DNA of 64,000 nucleotides from Polydactylus sextarius. Its lineage: Eukaryota > Chordata > Actinopteri > Polynemidae. The first letter of the stretch is position 1, and the number at the start of each line of letters is the position of its first letter. The position numbers and the translations under genes were made by a program. Below the pieces are notes generated by a model that did not search any database, was not told the origin of the DNA, and saw only the letters and a program-made list of their open reading frames with translations. The DNA lies in assembly GCA_016801845.1 (NCBI GenBank), contig CM028910.1:9308629-9372628 (forward strand). The letters are read 5' to 3'. This document shows, piece by piece, positions 40,801 through 53,600 of the stretch.

Positions 40801-42249
40801 AAATATTTAACAGCAAACAGATCATTTTTCCAGTTAAAAAAAATTGTTCTGAGCTGCAGATACAATGGTTATGTATTTATTTAGTGACAAACTTGTTAGA
40901 AGCTCGGTGTTAAAACCAGAGTAGAAACATGGAAAAACTCAAACAGCAAAACAGTTCGACTGAGAGGTTACTAGACGAGCAGAAACACACACATAATGAA
41001 GGGATGCCCAGCGTGCCCATCCTCAATTATCAAAATCAGCATTAAAAATGTGTATGTCTCTAAAATAGATAAATAATAAATTACAAACAGAGCCATTAAG
41101 GCCTCCTGCAATCCCTGTTCAGATCCGTCGCTCATACTATATCATAATATACAGTAACTAATTGAACATATGTTTTTTAAGATGTTTTCTTTTTAATTTT
41201 TTAGTATTACAAGTCATCTCAGTGTATAAACCAAAGTCAGTTCAGTCTGTATTTCATTAATATTTAGTCAAAATGTAATTTCATTTCTTTTGTTAAAAAA
41301 AAAAAAAAAAAAAAATGATGAGTTCATTTGTCTTTCTACCACACAGTGCCTGGTGGTAGGGAGTGGATTTAAGTATTTGGCATGAAACAGTCTCCTATTA
41401 AGAATTTACCTTTTTAATTATGCTGCAATTATGTCACAGCTTTATGGGGCAGTTATGCCCTATGGTGTTCTTCAAGACATATAACCCAACAGCTCATCCC
41501 TGGACTATAAACTCTATATTAAAAGTTGCCGCATAGTTACAAAGAGAATTCACAACTGCAAATGTAGATAATTAGTCTGAGATTGCTAGAAATTAGGCCA
41601 TTATGAAAACTGCAGCCACCCCCGCTGACAACTTCACTCTATGATTAACTGTTAATAATGCTGCTTCTCTGCAAAAACACTGTTAGAACAGAGTGTGTTT
41701 GCATCCAGAGACGGCCAAATAACACTGCAAGTGACAAAAGCAGCCACTAAAGGCTAGAGAATACATCCACATGTTTTCCTTCATCCACACTGCAACATAC
41801 ATTTCCTTCTTATTCTTACTAGTTATCCCACATCAACAGACGCATCAAAACAAACCAGTGTAGCAGAAGTGATTATCACACTTGGCACTCAAAGGGATTT
41901 AAATCAACACCTACATCTGCTGTATTTACAAAACCTTGAAAGCAGAAAAGGTGGTTCAGAGCTTGCTCCTTGGTTGAGAAGGGTTACAGTGGGTTGTGAT
42001 TTTGATATGTAACATGGTGAATGATCTCTGTGACCCTTTTCCTTTCCACCCAATGCAAACAACTATTGTTTAATAAATATGGTCATTAAATCCTATAAAA
42101 CACATCAGCTCATCGTGTGCACATGAATAAAATGAACTGTGGGCACAACATTTGAAAACGTTATCAGCTTCATTTAAAATCAACAACAAAGTCAATGAGG
42201 GTTAAGTGAACAGATCATTGTGTCTTTTGTATGCATTTATATACATCCA
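37831..42249. other. Non-coding, nothing recognised
   Basis: AT-rich with a GA-rich stretch near 37,850-37,915 and a poly-A near 41,297-41,318. The 145-codon minus frame at 38216-38653 has no recognised domain. Confidence 0.45.
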
Positions 42250-43305
42250 AGACACATTTCCAGAGAGGGCTGAAGCAGTTCAGAATCTACCCAGAACTTT
42301 GCACATTAACAGGAGTGGATGTGATTCACCCTGAGATGCTGAAAGCTCCTGACATTGTGGTTCTGTCTTGGTTGACAAGCCTGTTCAATGAAGCATGGAG
42401 ATCGAGGACAGTGCCAGTAGAATGGCAGACTGGGGTGGTGTAAATATGAGGACCAGAGGGTGTGTCCCTAATTGTTGGGGTATTATACTACTCAGCCTCC
42501 TGAGAAAAGCTTGTGCCAGCGTACTAGAAAGGAGTCTGCCAACAATTGTCAAACCTCTGCTTAAGGAGGAGTAATGTGGATTCTCTCATGGCAACAGAAC
42601 GGTGGACAAATTCTGTCCTCTTGCAAGGCTCCTTGACGGGTCTTGAAAGTTTGTCCAACAGAGGTTTGGGATCCAGAGCCGTGTGTACGAGCCGTCTGGT
42701 CTCTGTATCACCAAAGTGAGAGCAATGTCCTTATAGTCACAAAGTCATGTGTTCCCAGTGGGTGTTGGCCTCCACCAGGGCTGCCCCTTGTCACTAACCT
42801 TTTCACGACTTTCAAGGAGAGGATTCAAGGCGCTGCCAAGCAGAGAGGTGTCTTCATTTCAATGGACTCGGAATTGGCTCTCTGTGGTGAAAAGGGAGCA
42901 GAACCAAAAGGCGAAGCTGTCGCATTACCAGTCAGTCTATCTTCTGACCGTTACCTATGGCCACTAGCTTTTGGTAGTGATCTAAAGACTAAGATCTCAG
43001 ACACAAGAGGCCATAATGAGTTCCCTCCAGGGTGGCCAAGCTCAGCCTGACCCCTCAGTCTTGAGGAGATTGGATGCCTGATCAGGAGACCCCTTGGATG
43101 CCTCCTGTGGAGGTTTTCCAGACGTGTCGAACTTGGAAGAGACCTTGGGATAGACCCAGAACACGCTAAAGGGCTTACATATCTCATCTAACCTTGGAGA
43201 GCCATGGGAACCCCTAGAAAGAGCTGGGAAGTATCAGTGGGATGAAGGACCCATTGTTACTTGTCTGATCTGCTACTGGGACCCAAACCTGAATAAAGTC
43301 AGTCC
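42250..43305 (+). mobile_element. LINE (non-LTR retrotransposon) reverse-transcriptase remnant
   Basis: Translating the plus strand across several frames gives GVDVIHPEMLKAPDIVVLSW and RTVPVEWQTGVV, a YRGI-like ITLLSL segment, VGVGLHQGCPLS (RT domain), and QKAKLSHYQSVYLLTVTYGH. The 3' end gives text like the C-terminal RPRTRWRDYISHLAWE block of fish LINEs. The catalytic FADD block is missing, and several frameshifts and stops interrupt the frame. The element ends near 43305 in a GACCCAAACCTGAATAAAG tail. Clade not assigned. Confidence 0.75.
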
Positions 43306-45990
43306 TGATCCCATTTGATGTGATTATCTGGACTGACATATGGTGCTGTAGGATTTTGAAGATTATTCACCAAAAGGTGGAGTCAGAACTGACACAAGTG
43401 GGTGGAGTCTAACATAATCACACTGTGGTGAAGCCTCTGCCTTGACGCTGATTGATCTGCTGACATTTTATGTGGGTCAGTCAATTATAAACCCTCTGAA
43501 ACCAATTGATATCTCACAACCTGTACAACCTGTGAATTTGTCATGCTTGTAGATGAAACAGCAGCACATTTAGCTTCCTGACAATTTAGCTTCCTCTATT
43601 TGAAGCATTTTTCATTAAAGCAGGATACTGATGATCAAGATAATGTATTGGCAGGCACTAATTTCACACATTATGCTTCCATTGCATTTTAATATAAAAT
43701 ATTAGACTGTAATGGTCATTTAAAAAAGCCATTACTTCTGTTTTTCCTCTCTTTAATTCTCTGTGGTCATATTCATTCTAAGAACAAAGATAATCTGCAG
43801 AGAAAGCGCAGCAACAGTAGATGAAATATGTGCCGGTCAGGCTGACATGATGCTATTACACTGCATGCTGAGAGCAGCTGAATAACCTTCAGGTACAAAC
43901 TGCATCTGTGCATAAGACGATTGGCTGTCGAGCAAAAACACAAAAATAATTGAAAATTGAGATTTAATTACAAATCATAACATAAAAATTAAAGATTCAG
44001 TGTAATGACATTTATGCTTGGTGGTTAAATTACAAATGGTGGGTTGTAATCTTTTTATGTACTGTTTTATTGAGTGTGTTTATGCTCCGTATAAGCTGTT
44101 GTGAATATTGTAGGGAGGGCCTCTGGTCATTGTATGCCAGCCTTTTCAATGTAATGCAAGACCTTCTTGAAACTCCTGAAAGCTGACAGTGCTTGACGTG
44201 AGCTGTGTTAATTACAGTAATGGCACGCATTCTCATTAAGTCATTGTTTACGTATCCTGAGGCCTTATGGAGCCTGAGTGGTGCTCTGGTCTGCTCGAGC
44301 ACCACCGCCTCGCTGGTCTGCACGGCTATGGCCTCGTTAGCGCAGACAGCTGTTCCTCCCAGCCACAGCCATGGCCGACATGACGAGTGGCGCCGGACAT
44401 GCTGCTGAACACACCCACTGCGGGAGCAACTGTCAGACACAGAAGTATCCCACAAGGCAGGAAAACGTCAATGAGTAATCAACGAGAAAGTGCTCCTCCG
44501 GTTATGTTTTTCAGGCCCAGCCCCCAACCTCTCATGAAGCAGCCACTCCCCTTCACAAGACCGTTCACTAGGCTGCCTCGTGACCTAGTCCTATCCCTTT
44601 AAACTGGTGCAGTTAAAAGGTGGAGTTGGTGTATAATTCCACCAGTGCCATGTGTTGAGGTGCACCGTGTGTATGAGATAAACCATGACACAAGAATCAT
44701 ATAAGATTTCTATCAGAGCAAGAAACCAAGGGGCAAAGTTGACAGATACTATTACAGGTAAAATGAAATGGCTCAATCTGAGGCCTATTTGCAAAGTCAC
44801 ACATCTCATGATTTAAAGAATGTGAAGTAATTTACATGTATTAAGCACTATTTTACAGCCAAAGCATGAACAGATTCTGTAATTATCTAAGAAACTTCCT
44901 CAACTTTATCGCCTGCCTAAAAGTGATTTCTGAGTCGAGGACTCTGGAAAAATTTCTTGTGAAAATCTAAACAAATCTCAACCATTCACATTTGTCACCA
45001 ACACAAACGTTATATAAGTTAAACCAAAGTCTCACATAATCAAACCTCCACACTTCAAAGTGCTGGGGAGTCAAATATAGTGAGACGGTCTGTAGTCTCA
45101 AATATAGTTTACAGTCAAACTAGTGTTGTTCTGAGTCCAATACTGGAGTCAGGAATGACTCTGATGGTGCTTTAAATACCAGAACGGGTATCTGTGAATA
45201 TATGAGTATGTCCAGCTGGCGACCACAGTCCTTGCTTCCTCTGTGGTTTCGGTTTAGCAGCACATGTCCCAGCACAAGAACTACTGATTTGTTAATTACA
45301 ACGGATTAACATTAAGGATATGACACAAACAAAATAATTTTGCTATATACTTTTGCTATATTATACTTACATATGTTATGCTGAGATATTCTTTAACTGT
45401 CTATATTACTTCAGATAATAGTCAAGAATACCCATTGCACTTACCCACAAGTCAACATAACTTCTTTTGTCTAGCAAAAACACCAAAGTTTACCATATCT
45501 ATGACACTGGTTTGGACACACTGGTGGCAAATTAACTTCCTGTCAGTCACCTAATTGATTCAGCTGCTGTGTACACGTCTCTGAAGGCGGCTGTGTTGGT
45601 CAATAAGCAGTGTGGTCAGCCAGTCACTTTCAGACACTTTGGCCCCGCTGCATATAACAGTCAGTCACAAAGCTCAGATACAACTGATGATAAAACTCAG
45701 AGGTTTCAATCAGCTCGATCAAAGTCAGCTCATCTGCATGTGATAAATTTCCCATAACTCAGAATAAATCACACATCATCAAAAAAGAGTTTGCAAAAAT
45801 TGGATTAATGCTTTCTAAAATGCATTGCAATATTTAAATTTCTAACTTATCATGTCAGAGTAAAGATGGCAGCGATGGCTTCAAGAAACAGGGATTGAAA
45901 TGTCTAATAAGGGAACACTGCCTTTCCTCTGAATGTGCGAACTATAAAAGCTTTAATTTCCCTATCATCACTGGGATCTAATACCAATCT
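43306..45990. other. Non-coding with one GC-richer stretch
   Basis: 44,190-44,460 reads GTTAATTACAGTAATGGC, then CATTAAGTCATTGTTTACG, then CG-rich text. It is enhancer-like at its start. Overlapping frames on both strands (44030-44455 minus, 44205-44408 plus) are not recognised proteins. Confidence 0.35.
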
Positions 45991-46029
45991 GTATTCTTTA
46001 TTCAGACTGTCTGTGTTGCTGCCAGACAA

Positions 46030-47370
46030 AGCCTTTGAAAAGCCAATTCCTGGGAATTAAAGAAAAGAGATTAAAATGTCATTAGGTGCGACATAATTGA
46101 ATGTCAATTTTGAATAAACTTGAATTCAATTCCTGGTCATTAAACTGGATGTGGTCTGCCTTTTTTCACAATCATAGTTTTGAGCCCTGAGATGAGAGTG
46201 AGGTACTAACTTCAAAATCATTAAATTGAGGGGAGTTTGTTTGGCCTTGGCGTGCCAGACTCCTTTGATTCTGGCTCAGAGCAAAGGGATGAGCAGCTGG
46301 AGGAGAGATCAAATTGAAACAAAGCTTCGGAAAATTGAAGGAAACATGAGCATAATAATATTTAATAATTAAATTCTCACAAACAATGGCAACCGAATGA
46401 AGTAATCTGCAAAAGTGTGCAACATCATTTGCATAATTGACACAGTCCCCCCTTCTCCCTCCTGTAAATGAATGATGAAGACAATAAAAGATGTTGCTAA
46501 AATTGGGAACAATAACAGCAAAATTTCATCAAGGCCCCCGTGCTCTGATTAATCTGCGCTTGCAAATCAGTGCCGGGGAAAGACAGAGAGCAAGAACCCG
46601 AGAAGGGGAGGGGTGGGTGAGATTGGGTGGAGGCAGGTGATTAACAACAGCAGGGATTGCCACCGTGGACAACGTGCCCCGCTTCGCTCAGCTCGAGGGC
46701 CACCACACGAACAACCCCTTCCACGCAGCTGCTGCTGGCGCTGGCTAGCTGGATCATCCCCGGAAAGCCTGAATGAGTGCAATCATTTGTATTGTCATTA
46801 ACACCTCGTGCACCGTCTCCATGCCTCAGCACTTAAACCACCATAACCCCCACTACCATCACCTCTCCCAAAAAAAAAAAAAAAAAAAACATCTCAAACA
46901 CTGAGACAGAGGCTTAAAGTTCCATGACATAAAAAAGCAGCCAATGTACTGAGGATATCATTTTATGTGACATGTCTAAATGTTTCTAATCTTTCTCAGC
47001 TAATTATTTGCTATCTGAGCGCACTGCCATTTTTAATTATTCAGTATGAAGAAACTGTATTAAATGAAAACATAATACAGTACAATGGCAGGCCTATTTT
47101 ATATTCAGGATTTCTAATTAACGGTTTCTCTTCATACGCATTTTCTATCTCTCTGATCATTTAGATAACAACTTTCATCATCATCTTTTGATGTTTACTA
47201 AATGCAAAAACCAGGCATCATCGAGATTTATGCCCCATATTCGGCTCCTAATAACATTTGCATTTACTAGTCAATTAACTTGATTAAATTCATATTCCAT
47301 GTCTGATTCAACTTTGCTTGCAAGAGACAGTTACTGCTTAGTGAATTAAATGGCAGCATGGGCAACATGA
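46030..47370. promoter_or_regulatory. Enhancer-like cluster with two octamer sites
   Basis: Blocks at about 46,030-46,180, 46,370-46,600, 46,940-47,170 and 47,230-47,370 contain octamers ATTTGCAT (46427-46434 and 47256-47263), ACAATGGC and AACAATAA (SOX-like), and TCTGATTAATC, CAGCTAATTATTTG and TTTTTAATTATTC cores. Between them 46,600-46,760 is an unusually GC/CpG-rich patch. Short open frames here are not recognised. Conservation not tested. Confidence 0.4.
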
Positions 47371-47700
47371 CGCAACAGAGAAAAAGGGAGGGGGGGGGGG
47401 GGGCTGCTATGTCAGGTTCCATTACGCTGTAAACAACACAGGACAACAGAAATTACACATTACGAGCAATACAAGCCATGTAAGGCAGGTCTGTCACAAG
47501 AAAAGGGGCTTTCTCTGCTTTCACTGCATTTATTTCCAAATGAAATGAAGTCACATTTTCGTCTGTGATCATTAGTGATTGTCTCTTGTCCTCTGAGGAC
47601 TTGAGCACAAGCCCGACTGAGTGCATTAGTTAAAAAAAAAATAAATAAAAAAACACATATGATGTTTTCAACACATTGCTCCCCAGCATCTCCCTTGACT

Positions 47701-48777
<1,077 letters not shown>

Positions 48778-49566
48778 ATCAATCGAAATATAAGTATTTG
48801 ATCCCCTGCTTCAAAAGAAACGAAGAGTCTCAAATTTTTATGGAGCTTTCACTTTAATGCAGAGACAGAATATCAACCAAAAATCCAGAAAAAACACTTT
48901 ATATAAAAGTTATAAATGGATTTGCAGACAATTGAGTGAAATAAGTATTTGATCCCCAAGCAAAACATGACTTAGTTCTTTGTGCAGAAACCCTTGTTGG
49001 CAAGCACAGTGTTAAGACATTTCTCATAGTTGGTCGCCAGGTGCGCACACATCTCAGGAGGAATTTTGGCCCATTTCTCCTTACAGAAACTCTCTAAATC
49101 CTTTACGTCTCTTGGCTGCCGCTTGCCAACTTGAAGCTTCAGCTCCCTCCATAGATTTTCTATAGGACTGAGATGTGTTTCTTCTTTAGCTAATCCTTTG
49201 TTGCCTTGGTGGTATGTTTTGGGTTATTGTCATGCTGGAAGACCCATTTTCAATGTTCTGGCTGAGGGAAGGAGGTTCTGATCCAAGATTATACGGTACA
49301 TGTGATTGCTTAATTGATTGTGTCTGTGTTCCACATGGGCACAGACAATCTGTGGGAGCCAGAATTCTGGCTGGGTTGTAGGGGATCAAATACTTATTTC
49401 ACTCAATGACATGAAAATCAATTTATAACTTCCCTGGATGTTTGGTTGATATTCTGTCTCTCTGCATAAAAACAAAAGTACCATAAAAATTAGACACTGT
49501 TCATGTCTTTCTTTGTGAGTAAACTTACAAATGCAGGTGAGGATTAAATACTTATTTCGCCCACTG
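48778..49566 (-). mobile_element. Degenerate Tc1/mariner transposon with IR/DR ends
   Basis: On the minus strand the 3' part of a Tc1-type transposase is readable: pieces resembling GSSSMTITQNIPPRQ, then SPIENLWRELKLQVGKRQ, EKWAKIPPEMC and LANKGFCTKN followed by a stop. The catalytic segment between the QHDNDPKHT-like part and SPIENLW is deleted and frameshifted, and the N-terminal half is missing. Both ends carry about 190-bp inverted repeats. Each has an outer and an inner copy of an AAGTATTTGATCCC motif (left about 48793 and 48944; right about 49383 and 49543), the IR/DR layout of Tc1 elements such as Sleeping Beauty. The right terminus ends CCCACTG followed by TA. Inactive. Confidence 0.85.
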
Positions 49567-51169
49567 TATATAAATATTCAGTCAACACGGCACATAGTGT
49601 ACGAGTCAATGTAGGATATGCTGTTGTGAAAAAGAGAAATTGCACAAAAGTGGGGGGAAAAAAACAGCTTCTATACGACTACGAGTAAAATGTATACCAT
49701 AATAACAAATAGAAAGCATGCTGAATAAACACATATGCAATAGATATGAAAGCAGGGGTCACATGTTCCAACAACAACCTCGCTCCAAATGATTCCATTG
49801 AAAATTTTACTGATTAAAAAAAAAAAAAAAAAAAAAAGATTTGCACCATCTGCCACAAAGATCTTCACAAGTTTAACCAATTCAATGGTTTAATTCACTA
49901 CTCAATTCATAGTGAACCACTTCAACAAGTTATTAGAAACAACCTTGTCATTTCTGGATGGCTAAAGTACCACAGACGGTGGGATCAAATGACTAGACGA
50001 GCGAGCTGCTGATATTCAATAACCATGAGGCTGTGACACTGAAGAGGCGCAGTAAAGAGTACGAACCCGACTGCAGAAATGCATATGTAAAAGAAAATTG
50101 ATCTTTTGTCCAAAGCAGACAGGTGTAATTTTTCATGTGGTTATGAATAAACCTACATAAACCCGGCTTCCAGTTTCCATGACATCATGATCCTGCCTTA
50201 ATTCAAAGGTTCACACAGTCATAGTGTGTAGATGTTAATCTGGGTGGCTGGAGGGGGCTAAACATCAGTGCCCTTCCTCACCTTTCCCATTTTTTTTTCT
50301 CTCCTCTAGCAGCACAGAGCACCTCCATCCCCAGCACAGCACAATTTCATGCCAAGTAGCTTGGAACGTTAACTATTAACTCTGAGGCTACAATTAAAAG
50401 CATTTCATCAGATAGTGCTTCCTTCACCAGATTAAGTGCAGGCATAACGCTGCTGATTATGACAGCTGGAAATAGCATTAAGTTGGGTGTTTATTGTATC
50501 AAACATGCAGAGCACACAAAGACCTGCTTCAGGTGGGGAAGGCCATCGTTTGCCCGAGTGTAATCACACTACAAAGACCTGCTTGAGTTCTGATTTTGAC
50601 AGGAAATATGTACCAAATATAATATAAATATATATAATATAAACAGGAACCTTAAAGCCATTACTTACAGCTCATCTCTAAATGTCACATCCTGAACAGC
50701 CACACAAAAGAAACAGTATTTTTACTAACAGTATAATCAGTATTTTACTAATATTTTCCAATTATAGTATAAAGCATCTGAGAGAGTTTATCCTATTTCT
50801 GTTTAATGTGACCTTTCACCTGTTGTTACACATCTTTAAGATCATTTGGAATTTTGTCTCATGGGACAAGTTTTACTCTTGCTGACATTTTAAAACACAA
50901 TCAATGTATTATGTACTATGTATAATTCATAAGAATGTATGTATTATTGATAAACATCATCACAATGAATAAGTAGTATCTGATTAATAAATGCCACCAT
51001 GACCAGCCTTTTCTTAAAATACACCATCTACTTATGATAAGGTGTCAATGTAAAATCTATTTCATATGATCATAAGAAGTGGTAAAAGTCTGTTAAATGG
51101 AAAGTGTTGTGATAATGATGCACTGGATTTCTAACATCTCACCACAGTTGAAACTCACATATCTGCTTT
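49567..51169. other. Non-coding, nothing recognised
   Basis: AT-rich with a poly-A run at about 49,817-49,837. No gene. Confidence 0.45.
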
Positions 51170-53007
51170 TAACCATTAGGGCATGTCACAGTATAGACAA
51201 CGCAGCACAGTGTGTCCAGTTGTATCTTTAACAAGTGAGCTCTAAGGACATACATGATAAAATCTGTATGAAGTTTTTGCATTATTTGCATTTTTTTAGC
51301 ATGTCCCGTTGATGGAAGGAAGAAGTTGTGTGCTAAAACATTAATGGAAATAAACATTTAACACAAAATATAAAATGAAAAGACAAATACTAAATGCTAC
51401 ATACATACTCCGTGTGATGTACTCTGTCTCCCTCTAGTGGTCAACAGGATCAACAAGCATCATTTATCTACAGTGCTTGCAGTGCTCTGATGACAAAGAC
51501 TCTCCAAATGTTAAACACATGAATAAACCTTTTTCAAACTGGATATTTTGAAGTCACATTAATAACAGCTTCATTCCACTCAGATGAGTCAGTTCTAGGC
51601 CTGTGGTGTTGCAAATACTGAGCTACTACTGCAGCACTTAAAAACACTGTGGAGCCATCATTAATGTTATTCATTTTAATTATACCTTTGGATTGCATTA
51701 AATTAGGTGGATGTTAGTAAACAACCGCTCTGCGTTAATACTTCCTTGCCTAAGTTGTGTATACACTTGTTCATTTTATCAGGTTATTAGATAGAGTCAT
51801 AAGCAGGACATTAATGTTGCTTTAATTTCTCACATACATCATTTTTCTCCTTAGTGACAAAACAGAGAGAATAAAGACATGCAGAGCGCAGAAAACATGT
51901 CAGAGTTTGTTAATTAATGTGATTAAAATATACAAAGCCATGGAGTGAACTGGCCTGGTGCTGATTAGCTTTATGTTTTTCTCATTAAGTCATGAAGTAA
52001 TATAGTTAATATAACCACCACCACCTCAAAAATTGTTTTTTTGTTTGTGAACAAGTACAGCCACTGTTCAAGGAAATCAGTAAGCATGGTGTTTTAAAAA
52101 AAAAAAAAAAAAAAATAGTGTGAAGATCAATCATGAATCAGCCTGTCTGAAATTAAGTTGAGGGAGAAAAGTTCACCGTTTAGAAAACCTGCCAAACTGG
52201 TTGGATTAAGCGCTCATTGAGTGTTCACCTGGCATTTCTAAACAACTGAGTGCAACTACAGTAGCAGTGGTTTACAGTTTCTCATCGTTTACAACCGTGT
52301 TTATTAACAGTGTTGGGGTCGTAAAAATGTGGACAAACTGGTTTACATACAACTTCACAGGCTCAGTGAAGCAAAGTGAAGATTTACCTGTTGACTACGC
52401 TTCACTTGCTGTCCAGAGTCTGGAGCGGTCCCGTAATGAAGTTACCTGAATGAACACAAATATTTAAACAATACAATCTATTATTTCTTAAGTGACATTC
52501 TTTGCGACAACAACAAGCGACAAAACTTCTACCTAGCTTAATTAGCAACGTGTTAGCTAACTGCTAGCTCTAGTTCTAAACCGCCGCTAAAACGCGCTAG
52601 CTTACCTGAATTAGCTCGTCAGCGAACAAAGGAACGACCACAGCACTTTTCAATAATTAGTTCAAGTTTAATTTTACAACCGCACCCGTTTTTGTCAATT
52701 ACATACTACATCACATGACTGAGTTAGAATTGGAGGTTTTCTTCCATTAGAGGAACTTAAATACATGTGAAATGTACAGAGAAGAAAAAAAACTAAGCCA
52801 CAGCTAAAGTTAAACGGACATTTATAGGCATGTCGTCACTGACGTCACAAATCCACCTACGTACAAAAAGATAAATTCATTAAAAAAAAATATTTTCATT
52901 ATTCTGACAGGTTTCAAATATATTTTGATTCAACTCTCAATAACCATCAATTATATATTTTTTAATTTAATTAAATTTAAAGTTTCTTAAAATTTTAACA
53001 CCAAAGC

Positions 53008-53009
<2 letters not shown>
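51170..53009. other. Intergenic, downstream of kyat3
   Basis: AT-rich with a poly-A run near 52097-52115 and the CRE/TATA site described separately. An 60-codon plus-strand frame at 52267-52449 (MWTNWFTYNFTGSVK in its middle) starts after an acceptor-like sequence. It has no family I recognise and stops without a donor, so it is left uncalled. Confidence 0.4.
52820..52850 (-). promoter_or_regulatory. CRE plus TATA core-promoter arrangement, minus strand
   Basis: On the minus strand a perfect TGACGTCA (52840-52847) is followed about 12 bp later by CCTATAAATG (near 52822-52831). Downstream are donor-like TTCAG/GTAAGC near 52601 and an acceptor/donor pair bounding about 52380-52444. These would suit a short spliced transcript. 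I can read no conserved protein from it, so a non-coding RNA or a chance arrangement are both possible. Confidence 0.3.

Positions 53010-53010
<1 letters not shown>

Positions 53011-53046
<36 letters not shown>
53011..53046. repeat. (AT)n microsatellite
   Basis: 18 AT units, uninterrupted, in the intergenic sequence beyond the kyat3 3' end. Confidence 0.97.
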
Positions 53047-53053
<7 letters not shown>

Positions 53054-53149
53054 AGATTGTCCAGCTGTGAATCTTTTCATATTCTTAGATAAAGTTCTCA
53101 TATAAGGCACATGAAGCACAGACATAGCAAGCCTGAGAGTCATATGTAA

Positions 53150-53543
53150 ATTAAATTTAATGTTTTCTAGGCCCATGATTCATCAGTGTGGTAAAGTCAT
53201 GTGAGTCAATGTAACAAAACACAAGCACATTAGGTTTCATTTTGTAAGAATTGCACCAATATGACCAAAACAGTCTTTCTTAACACAACACGTGTCTTTT
53301 GTCAAAGTCCAAGCAGCTGATTTCATACAACATTGTGTTCATATTTGGTCTACCTATGAAACAGGCTCAAACCTATCTATGAGTTTAACATTTCTATTTG
53401 TGTCTAATGAAAAAACCCTTAGCTAATAAAACCCCTTGGCTAATTTTGAACTAAACTACACAGTATGACACCAGGAATAAAAGGGTGTTGTTTGTGAGGA
53501 TTGTTGATATCTTGGTGAAGTCTTCAGACACTCCTGCAGTTCC
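53150..53543 (-). other. kyat3: Probable kyat3 3' untranslated region
   Basis: AT-rich sequence downstream of the stop on the minus strand. There is no canonical AATAAA in the expected sense. An ATTAAA variant signal lies at 53156-53161 (minus strand), which would give a 3' UTR of about 390 nt. The position of the true poly(A) site is uncertain. Confidence 0.4.
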
Positions 53544-53600
53544 TTAAATCTTACTCCAGTTCTTCAAGATGTTTCCTGCTGCATCCAGAGTGCTGTCTTG
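53544..53600 (-). CDS. kyat3: kyat3 coding exon 13 (C-terminus and stop)
   Basis: Residues 432-449, QDSTLDAAGNILKNWSKI, then TAA at 53544-53546. DSTLDAA and the terminal helix match the family C-terminus. The acceptor is ATAAACAG. Confidence 0.94.
   Translation of the reverse strand, partial: QDSTLDAAGNILKNWSKI

Noticed and set aside
52267..52449. Plus-strand 60-codon frame preceded by an acceptor-like site
   Set aside because: No family recognised and it ends in a stop without a donor; too short to call.
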